Assembly (NCBI GenBank): GCA_900768075.1
Contig: CAAGBN010000011.1
Coordinates: forward strand, 1 to 29,064
DNA length: 29,064 nucleotides
Source of the DNA: Clostridia bacterium
GTDB taxonomy: Bacteria; Bacillota; Clostridia; Oscillospirales; Acutalibacteraceae
Reading direction: 5' to 3'
Positions 23,743 through 29,064 of the stretch are shown here, in pieces. The notes under the pieces were generated by a model. The model was not told the DNA's origin, ran no database searches, and was given only the letters and a program-made list of their open reading frames with translations. The stretch's first letter is position 1; the number at the start of each line of letters is the position of its first letter. Both the position numbers and the translations under genes were made by a program.

Positions 23743-24411
23743 ATGATAAAAAACAGAACAGCACAATTAATTTTTCAGACAATATATTGTACACTCGGTT
23801 TTGTAGGTTGTGTTGCAAGTCTTGGTATCTTCGATGATATCAATATGATTCGTTGGGATTTCTATGTTCACTTCACTAATATCAGCAACTTCTTATGTCT
23901 TGGCATAATGGTGGCAGCTCTCATTCAGACAGCAAAGAAAAAAGAAGATAGCTTCGTTACAACTGCACCTCTTTTGAAGTTTATCGGTATGCTTGGTATT
24001 CTTCTAACATTCCTCGTGTTTAATATTATGCTTGCAGGTAACCGTGACCCTCAGCTTAACTGGAGAATAGGTAGCCTTGCTTTCCACGTTGTACTTCCTA
24101 TTTTGTACATAGTACATTGGTTGCTGTTTTATGAGCGCAAAAAGTGCAAGTGGTATTATCCTCTTGCTTCAACAAGCTTCCCTCTTGCATATCTTGTTTT
24201 CATTTTCACTCAGGCTGCAATTATGAAGTTTGACACATCAGTTCTTATTCCCGGTACAACCACACCACTTATTTATCCTTACTTCTTTGTAAACCTCGAA
24301 ACACAGGGCGTCGGCGGTGTAGCAAAGTGGGTTGTTATTCTTCTTGCTGCTTTTGTGGTAGTCGGCTTTGTATTCCTCGGAATTGATAAGCTCGGAAAGA
24401 AAAAATCATAA
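23743..24411 (+). CDS. Six-helix integral membrane protein (Pr6Pr-like)
   Basis: This 222-residue hydrophobic protein has about six membrane helices. It shows conserved-looking motifs FTNISNFLC (near 44-52), HVVLPILYIVHWLLF (about 115-129), WYYPLASTSFPLAYLVF and YFFVNLETQGVGG. These match my memory of the Pr6Pr family of bacterial membrane proteins, whose biochemical function is not established. The C-terminal KLGKKKS should be cytoplasmic. It forms a two-gene unit with the preceding anchored protein (12-bp gap) and is closed by the terminator at 24442. Co-expression with a surface protein under operator D suggests an envelope role. Confidence 0.8.
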   Translation: MIKNRTAQLIFQTIYCTLGFVGCVASLGIFDDINMIRWDFYVHFTNISNFLCLGIMVAALIQTAKKKEDSFVTTAPLLKFIGMLGILLTFLVFNIMLAGNRDPQLNWRIGSLAFHVVLPILYIVHWLLFYERKKCKWYYPLASTSFPLAYLVFIFTQAAIMKFDTSVLIPGTTTPLIYPYFFVNLETQGVGGVAKWVVILLAAFVVVGFVFLGIDKLGKKKS

Positions 24412-24441
24412 GAAATATAATATAGTTATGTGTTAACTTAT

Positions 24442-24477
24442 ACCGCAGGACTGTTTGGTTCTGCGGTTAATTTTTTT
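24442..24477 (+). terminator. Rho-independent terminator after the 23743 gene
   Basis: ACCGCAGGA (24442-24450) pairs with TTCTGCGGT (24459-24467) over an 8-nt loop, followed by TAA and seven T (24471-24477). It separates the operator-D unit from fucO. Confidence 0.88.
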
Positions 24478-24497
24478 CTAAGGAAAGCACCTTAAGG

Positions 24498-24526
24498 TTG
24501 ACTTTGAAGCTTGTTTGTTGTAGAAT
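24498..24526 (+). promoter_or_regulatory. Canonical sigma-A promoter of fucO
   Basis: TTGACT (24498-24503) and TAGAAT (24521-24526) are separated by exactly 17 bp, about 45 bp before the start codon. There is no TTTGTAAG repeat here, so fucO is outside the proposed regulon. Confidence 0.8.
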
Positions 24527-24571
24527 ATTCTCAGAGATAAAATCTCGATAAATTAAAAGGAGTAAAATATT

Positions 24572-25720
24572 ATGGCTAACAGATTTGTTCTTAATGAAAC
24601 ATCTTATCACGGTAAGGGTGCTATTGCTGAGATCGCAACAGAAATCAAGGCAAGAGGCTTCAAAAAAGCTTTTGTATGCTCAGACCCTGACCTTATCAAG
24701 TTCGAGGTAACAAAGAAGGTTACTGATATTCTTGATGCTGCAGAAATCGTTTATGAGGTTTATTCAAACATTAAGCCCAATCCCACAATCGAAAATGTAC
24801 AGACAGGCGTAGAAGCTTTCAAAGAGAGCGGTGCTGATTGTATCGTTGCAATCGGTGGCGGCTCATCAATGGATACTGCTAAGGCAATCGGTATTATCAT
24901 CACTAACCCCGAATTTGCTGATGTTCGTTCACTTGAGGGCGTAGCACCCACTAAGAATCCTTGTGTACCCATTATCGCAGTTCCCACAACCGCAGGTACT
25001 GCTGCTGAAGTAACAATCAACTACGTTATCACGGACGTTGAAAAAGACAGAAAGATGGTTTGTGTTGACGTACACGATATTCCCGTTGTCGCTGTTGTTG
25101 ACCCCGATATGATGGCTTCAATGCCCAAGGGTCTCACTGCTGCTACAGGTATGGATGCTCTTACACACGCTATTGAAGGTTACATCACAAAGGGCGCTTG
25201 GGAAATGAGCGATATGTTCCACATCAAGGCTATTGAAATTATTGCTAACAGTCTTCGCGGTGCTGTTGAAAACACAACAGAAGGCAGAGAGGGTATGGCC
25301 CTCGGTCAGTATATCGCAGGTATGGGCTTCAGTAATGTAGGTCTTGGTATCGTACATTCAATGGCTCATCCTCTCGGTGCACTTTATGACACACCTCACG
25401 GCGTAGCTAATGCTATCATCCTTCCTACAGTAATGGAATACAATGCACCTGCAACAGGTGAAAAATACAGAGATATCGCAAGAGTTATGGGCGTTGCTGA
25501 TGTTGACGCTATGACCCTTGAAGATGCAAGAAAGGCTGCAATTGATGCTGTTAAGCAGCTTTCAGCTGATGTTGGTATCCCTGCTGACCTTAAAGAGATT
25601 GTTAAGGCAGAAGACATTGATTTTCTTGCTCAGTCGGCTTTTGATGATGCTTGCCGTCCCGGTAACCCCAGAGATACAAGCGTTGAAGAAATCAAAGAGC
25701 TTTATCTCAAGCTTATGTAA
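24572..25720 (+). CDS. fucO: Lactaldehyde reductase / 1,2-propanediol oxidoreductase (iron-dependent alcohol dehydrogenase)
   Basis: This 382-residue cytoplasmic group III (iron-dependent) alcohol dehydrogenase reduces L-lactaldehyde to 1,2-propanediol with NADH during anaerobic fucose or rhamnose breakdown. The sequence closely follows E. coli FucO as I remember it: MANRxxLNET start, AIGGGSSMDTAKAIG (NAD site), FADVRSLEG, PTTAGTAAEVTINYVITD, CVDVHDIP, ATGMDALTHAIEGYIT, and GMGFSNVGLGIVHSMAHPLGA. The four iron ligands D195, H199, H262 and H276 are all present, and length is the same. AAAAGGAG lies before the ATG. It is a single gene with its own sigma-A promoter and the bidirectional terminator at 25755. 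No fucose or rhamnose pathway genes are adjacent, so it may work with a pathway encoded elsewhere or on other small aldehydes. Confidence 0.93.
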   Translation: MANRFVLNETSYHGKGAIAEIATEIKARGFKKAFVCSDPDLIKFEVTKKVTDILDAAEIVYEVYSNIKPNPTIENVQTGVEAFKESGADCIVAIGGGSSMDTAKAIGIIITNPEFADVRSLEGVAPTKNPCVPIIAVPTTAGTAAEVTINYVITDVEKDRKMVCVDVHDIPVVAVVDPDMMASMPKGLTAATGMDALTHAIEGYITKGAWEMSDMFHIKAIEIIANSLRGAVENTTEGREGMALGQYIAGMGFSNVGLGIVHSMAHPLGALYDTPHGVANAIILPTVMEYNAPATGEKYRDIARVMGVADVDAMTLEDARKAAIDAVKQLSADVGIPADLKEIVKAEDIDFLAQSAFDDACRPGNPRDTSVEEIKELYLKLM

Positions 25721-25754
25721 TAAACGATACCTGCTGTTTCGGCAGGGCACAAAA

Positions 25755-25789
25755 AAAGAGGACTTCGAAAGAAGTCCTCTTTAATTTTT
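25755..25789. terminator. Bidirectional terminator between fucO and the aconitase X operon
   Basis: AAAGAGGACTTC (25755-25766) pairs perfectly with GAAGTCCTCTTT (25771-25782) around a GAAA loop. A T-rich run follows on the top strand (TTTAATTTTT), and seven A (25751-25757) give the T run for the leftward transcript. It serves both convergent genes. Confidence 0.93.
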
Positions 25790-25803
25790 ATGTTGATCAA
25801 AAT

Positions 25804-26247
25804 TTAGTCAACGATAACTGTGCCGTCTTCTTTAACTGTGATTTTCATACCATCCTTAACATAGTTGAGGAATTCATCACCGAGAGAGTCGATAACGGGC
25901 ATTGTCACACCGTCAACCCATACATCAGCAAGAACTGCGCCAGCTGCTGCAAGTGAGTCGATAGGTAATGAGAAAAGCATACAAGCAGGATTCTTCTTAA
26001 GTGCGCAAGCACAGTAGAGTACAAGACCGCCTGTTGTTGAACCGATAGTCTGAGGAAGACAAAGAGCCTTATTCAGAAGTGATTTACCGTATAAATCTGC
26101 GTTGTTCTGGTCACCGCATTTTACTTCCTTATCGCCAAACTGAAGAGCGTTCTGGAATGAAGCAAGGGTATTGAAGCCGCTTTTTGTAACAACAGCTTCA
26201 GCTGTTACTGTACCGGGAGTTACAACTCTGCCTTTAAACTGTTTCAT
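25804..26247 (-). CDS. Aconitase X small (swivel) subunit, DUF126
   Basis: This 147-residue protein is the swivelling-domain subunit of two-component aconitase X (AcnX). It carries the beta-rich fold that closes over the active site of the catalytic subunit. Recognisable parts are FKGRVVTPGTVTAEAVV at the start, GKSLLNKALCLPQTIGSTTGG (about 53-73), where the serine loop of the swivel domain lies, and AVLADVWVDGVTMPVIDSLG. Its start overlaps the stop of the large subunit (TAATG), giving coupled equal expression. AcnX enzymes act as cis-3-hydroxy-L-proline dehydratase in bacteria or in archaeal mevalonate metabolism; which substrate applies here cannot be read directly. Confidence 0.88.
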   Translation of the reverse strand: MKQFKGRVVTPGTVTAEAVVTKSGFNTLASFQNALQFGDKEVKCGDQNNADLYGKSLLNKALCLPQTIGSTTGGLVLYCACALKKNPACMLFSLPIDSLAAAGAVLADVWVDGVTMPVIDSLGDEFLNYVKDGMKITVKEDGTVIVD

Positions 26248-27524
26248 TATTTCTTACCTCCGTCAGTGATAATTGATAAAATCTCTTCTTCTCTGTAGAA
26301 TTTTGCTGTTGTGTAAGTACGAAGCTTATTAGAGCAAGTGATTACAGGCATTTTTTTGCAAAGAGGATTGTTCATATACATAAGAGGACAGATGTAAGAA
26401 ATGATAACACCTGTTGCCTTAAGACGTGCATAATAAGGAGTCTTTTCAAAGGCTTCGAGTACCTTTGGAGCTGCAGTGAGAACAGTGGGGATACCAACCT
26501 TTGAGTTGCCCTTTCTCTTGAGCTCAGATTCAATATTGTCAGTCCAGTCCTTAAGCTGCTGGAGTGAAAGGTGAGGACAACCAACGAAGCAAAGCTTAGG
26601 TTTAGCATCAGGCTTCTTCCAGATAACAGGATAATTCTTCTGTACTCTTTCAAGCTCTACGTCATCAATGATATATTCATTTGCACCTTCTGCGATGAGC
26701 TTGTCACCCATTTCAACAGCTTCGGGTGTAAGATTTGCAATGTGATAGAGACCTACAGCGCCGTTTGAAGCTGTTGCAGCACCGAAATCCTTAAGGAAAG
26801 CACAAGTACTGTCGTTGAGCTCTGTGCCGATCCACTTATCAAGACCTACAACATAAGGAACATCTTCCATAACCTTCATACCGATAGCTGAACCGAGAAG
26901 CTGAGCTTCAGGCTTCTTTGTTGTTTCAACCTTAACAACCCATGTTGCTTTTCTGCCTTCATCTGTGAGAAGACCGAAATAAGGAACGTAGCCAACGATA
27001 GAACCCATAATATCAATAATACCTGAGTTACGGTTACATCTCGCACCAAGTACAGAGTTAGCATAAACTACAGCACTTGATTCTGCCCATGAAAGAACAT
27101 CGCCTTTCTTGGGTTTGTTACCAACTTCGTCCATATAGCATGTACATGTAAAAGCATCCTTATTGAGAAGACCGAGGTCTTTAAGCTGCTTTTCATAGAA
27201 ATCCTGCTTTGTGTACATAAACTTATTGAAAATAAGGTTCTGAAGGAAGTTTGCAGGAACATTCTTGTCGATGGGGCGGGGGTCAACTGAAAACTTCTGA
27301 CCTGAAGATACGCCTGCATCAAGAATAGTCTGCATAAGGTCATAAACAGGTGACATAACCTTAAGACCGAATGAGGTAACGAGGTGGTTGTAATCAGATG
27401 TTATGGGAACAAGCTTTTCAGCACCGAAAGCTTCACCGTACATAACAAGTGTTTTCATAACCTTTGCCATAACGTCGCCTTTTGAACCGTTAAGAATAGC
27501 CTGCTGTTCTTGAGTCAAAATCAT
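26247..27524 (-). CDS. Aconitase X catalytic subunit, DUF521
   Basis: This 425-residue cytoplasmic Fe-S hydro-lyase subunit has MILTQEQQAILNG at the N terminus, TSDYNHLV, YANSVLGARCNRNSG (154-168), DIMGSIVGYVPYFG, and the late FVGCPHLSL (C316) and IISYICP (C379), all typical of AcnX. C316 and C379 are probable cluster ligands; the third may be among C127, C129 or C163. The family's bacterial members dehydrate cis-3-hydroxy-L-proline to pyrroline-2-carboxylate. The AAAGGAG site gives a clear start, 21 bp after the stop of the upstream flavin reductase, with which it forms an operon. That neighbour differs from the usual proline-pathway genes, so a different hydroxy acid substrate is possible. 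Confidence 0.88.
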   Translation of the reverse strand: MILTQEQQAILNGSKGDVMAKVMKTLVMYGEAFGAEKLVPITSDYNHLVTSFGLKVMSPVYDLMQTILDAGVSSGQKFSVDPRPIDKNVPANFLQNLIFNKFMYTKQDFYEKQLKDLGLLNKDAFTCTCYMDEVGNKPKKGDVLSWAESSAVVYANSVLGARCNRNSGIIDIMGSIVGYVPYFGLLTDEGRKATWVVKVETTKKPEAQLLGSAIGMKVMEDVPYVVGLDKWIGTELNDSTCAFLKDFGAATASNGAVGLYHIANLTPEAVEMGDKLIAEGANEYIIDDVELERVQKNYPVIWKKPDAKPKLCFVGCPHLSLQQLKDWTDNIESELKRKGNSKVGIPTVLTAAPKVLEAFEKTPYYARLKATGVIISYICPLMYMNNPLCKKMPVITCSNKLRTYTTAKFYREEEILSIITDGGKK

Positions 27525-27545
27525 AATTATTTCTCCTTTACTATT

Positions 27546-29064
27546 TTATATCTTCATTGCGATATCCCATGCGCCCCAGATAACTGTTCTGAGGTTACCT
27601 ACAGCCTTAGCATCACCGATAACGTGAACGTGCTTAGCCTTAGGTGCAAGAGGAGCAGGATTATAACCAACTGACATAATTACACTGTCAGCATCAATCT
27701 TGAATTCTTTACCGTCTTTATCCTTAACGATTACACCGCCGTCAACGATTTCCTTAAGACCTGTTTCAAGGTGTACAGGTACATTGTTAGCTTTGAAGCA
27801 ATCACGAAGGAATGAAGTGTTTGCAAGGCAGATACCCTTAGTTGTGATAAGGTCATCCTGCATTTCAACGATAACAGGCTTTTTGCCCTGAAGGAAGAGA
27901 TCATAAGCGATTTCACAGCCTGTAAGACCGCCACCGATGATAACAACATTTTCACCGACTTCTTTGTTGCCGAGAAGATAATCAACAGCTTCGATAGCTG
28001 TATCAGCACCCTTAACGGGGATTCTCTTAGCAGTTGAGCCTGTTGCGATAATAACTTCATCAGCACCGAGTGAAGCGATATCTGTAACTGTTGTATTCAT
28101 CTTAACTTCGATAGGAAGCTTTGATACTTCACGGATATACCACTTGATAAGGTCTCTGTCCTTCTCTTTGAATGAGGGAGCAGCTGCTGCGATAAATACA
28201 CCGCCGAGCTTGTCGCTCTTTTCGTAAAGAGTAACCTTATGACCACGTTTTGCAAGAAGAATAGCAGCTTCCATACCACCGATACCGCCACCAACAACAG
28301 CAACGTTCTTCTTTTTCTTAGCGGGTACTACCTTGTATTTCTTGCTCTGCATTGTAAGGGGATTGATAGCGCAGCGAGCAAGACCCATTGTATCAGTAAG
28401 ATCCTGAGTATTGTAATGACCCTTAGTTGATGAGAAGTTGAAGCAACCGCTGTGACAGCAGATACAAGGCTTGATATCTTCAAGTCTGTCTTCAATAAGC
28501 TTTGTGATCCATTCGGGGTCAGCGAGGAACTGACGAGCTACACCTACACCGTCGATTTTGCCCTCAGCAATAGCTGCTGCACCAACATCAGGCTCCATAC
28601 GGCCTGCACATACAACGGGAATATCAACAAACTTTTTAATGTGTGCAACGTCTTCAAGGTTACAGTTCTGAGGCATGTACATAGGAGGATGCGCCCAGTA
28701 CCATGAGTCATATGTACCGTTATCAGCGTTGAGCATATCGTAACCTGCATCCTGAAGGTACTTAGCAGCCTTTTCGGATTCAGCCATATTACGGCCAACC
28801 TCTGTGTATTCTTCACCGGGCATAGCGCCTTCACGGAAGCCCTTCATCTTTGACTCTACTGAGTAACGAAGTGAAACGGGGTAGTCCTGACCGCAGGATT
28901 CTTTGATAGCCTTAACAACTTCGGCAGCAAAACGGTAACGGTTTTCAAAGCTACCGCCGTATTCGTCTGTACGCTTGTTGAAGAATTCGATTGCGAACTG
29001 GTCAAGAAGATAACCCTCGTGAACAGCGTGAACTTCAACACCGTCAACACCTGCATCGCGGCAG
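27546..29064 (-). CDS. OYE-type FMN / Fe-S / FAD reductase (2,4-dienoyl-CoA reductase / enoate reductase family), 5' truncated
   Basis: The frame runs open through the right edge, so the true start lies outside; the Met at 28847 is internal. The visible 505 residues begin CRDAGVDGVEVHAVHEGYLLDQF, the old-yellow-enzyme TIM barrel with its catalytic His pair, and continue with RTDEYGGSFENRYRF. Then come the 4Fe-4S site CICCHSGCF with a fourth Cys in ARCAINP, the first dinucleotide fold VVGGGIGGMEAA and the second VIIGGGLTGCEIAYD, and a closing HVIGDAKAVGNLRTVIWGAWDIA. This matches the FadH/enoate-reductase/BaiCD/trimethylamine-dehydrogenase group, which passes electrons from NAD(P)H via FAD and the cluster to FMN to reduce an activated C=C bond. 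Coupled with aconitase X, it may reduce the unsaturated product of dehydration, which is inference. Confidence 0.88.
   Translation of the reverse strand, partial: CRDAGVDGVEVHAVHEGYLLDQFAIEFFNKRTDEYGGSFENRYRFAAEVVKAIKESCGQDYPVSLRYSVESKMKGFREGAMPGEEYTEVGRNMAESEKAAKYLQDAGYDMLNADNGTYDSWYWAHPPMYMPQNCNLEDVAHIKKFVDIPVVCAGRMEPDVGAAAIAEGKIDGVGVARQFLADPEWITKLIEDRLEDIKPCICCHSGCFNFSSTKGHYNTQDLTDTMGLARCAINPLTMQSKKYKVVPAKKKKNVAVVGGGIGGMEAAILLAKRGHKVTLYEKSDKLGGVFIAAAAPSFKEKDRDLIKWYIREVSKLPIEVKMNTTVTDIASLGADEVIIATGSTAKRIPVKGADTAIEAVDYLLGNKEVGENVVIIGGGLTGCEIAYDLFLQGKKPVIVEMQDDLITTKGICLANTSFLRDCFKANNVPVHLETGLKEIVDGGVIVKDKDGKEFKIDADSVIMSVGYNPAPLAPKAKHVHVIGDAKAVGNLRTVIWGAWDIAMKI

Noticed and set aside
28848..28850. 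Treating the Met at 28847 as the true start of the flavin reductase
   Set aside because: The frame stays open to the window edge and encodes conserved OYE barrel motifs (VHAVHEGYLLDQF, GGSFENRYRF), so the gene is cut by the edge.
1..29064. CRISPR array, tRNA/rRNA genes, insertion sequences, phage genes
   Set aside because: No regularly spaced short repeats with unique spacers, no tRNA-like cloverleaf, and no transposase or integrase motifs were seen. The only long repeats are inside the giant coding gene.

Overview
The window reads as chromosomal DNA from a low-to-mid GC Gram-positive anaerobe. The best guess is a gut Clostridia member of the Oscillospiraceae/Ruminococcaceae type. This rests on strong AGGAGG-type ribosome binding sites, many ATGA/TAATG gene overlaps, very large secreted proteins with InlB-type (Listeria-Bacteroides) and MucBP-like repeats, a FucO-type 1,2-propanediol oxidoreductase, and an oxygen-sensitive-looking Fe-S/flavin oxidoreductase. 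No rRNA, tRNA, CRISPR array, insertion sequence or prophage gene is visible. Coding density is high, and no gene-free stretch exceeds about 260 bases.

Layout. At the left edge is the terminator of a gene outside the window, followed by a leftward N-acyl-D-amino-acid deacylase (169-1782). Divergently from 2039 run a membrane histidine kinase and an overlapping response regulator. The kinase has a LytS/YehU-type core behind a multi-helix sensor; the regulator has a SARP/OmpR-like winged-helix output. Next come a 2025-residue secreted repeat protein (4779-10856) and two unrecognised genes. A phosphorylation-based partner-switching cluster follows (12932-18373): a LytS-5TM/PP2C phosphatase/HATPase fusion, a STAS antagonist, a small HD hydrolase of the (p)ppGpp-hydrolase type, a STAS-APH-like kinase fusion, and a flavodoxin-fold oxidoreductase. 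A second block (18441-23019) holds another STAS protein, a small two-helix membrane protein, and a 1303-residue secreted cysteine-rich protein with an aerolysin/ETX-MTX2-like central segment. It ends at a strong terminator. A two-gene membrane/surface unit (23188-24411), fucO (24572-25720) and a leftward operon follow; that operon encodes a truncated OYE-type FMN/Fe-S/FAD reductase and the two subunits of an aconitase X enzyme.

Main find. Four promoters share an almost invariant direct repeat, TTTGTAAG-N3-TTTGTAA(G/T), with an 11-bp period. Each lies 10-11 bp upstream of a -10 box and takes the place of the -35 region. They lie ahead of the kinase/regulator pair, the giant surface protein, the second STAS/toxin-like block and the 23188 surface-protein unit. 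Tandem repeats of one helical turn next to the -10 are the known operator geometry of SARP and PhoB/OmpR winged-helix activators, which is the output-domain type of the encoded regulator. I infer a self-contained regulon. A membrane sensor would switch on large surface proteins together with a STAS partner-switching network that has no recognisable sigma factor in the window. One of its secreted outputs resembles a pore-forming protein, and both large exoproteins end in unusual amphipathic tails instead of an LPXTG signal.
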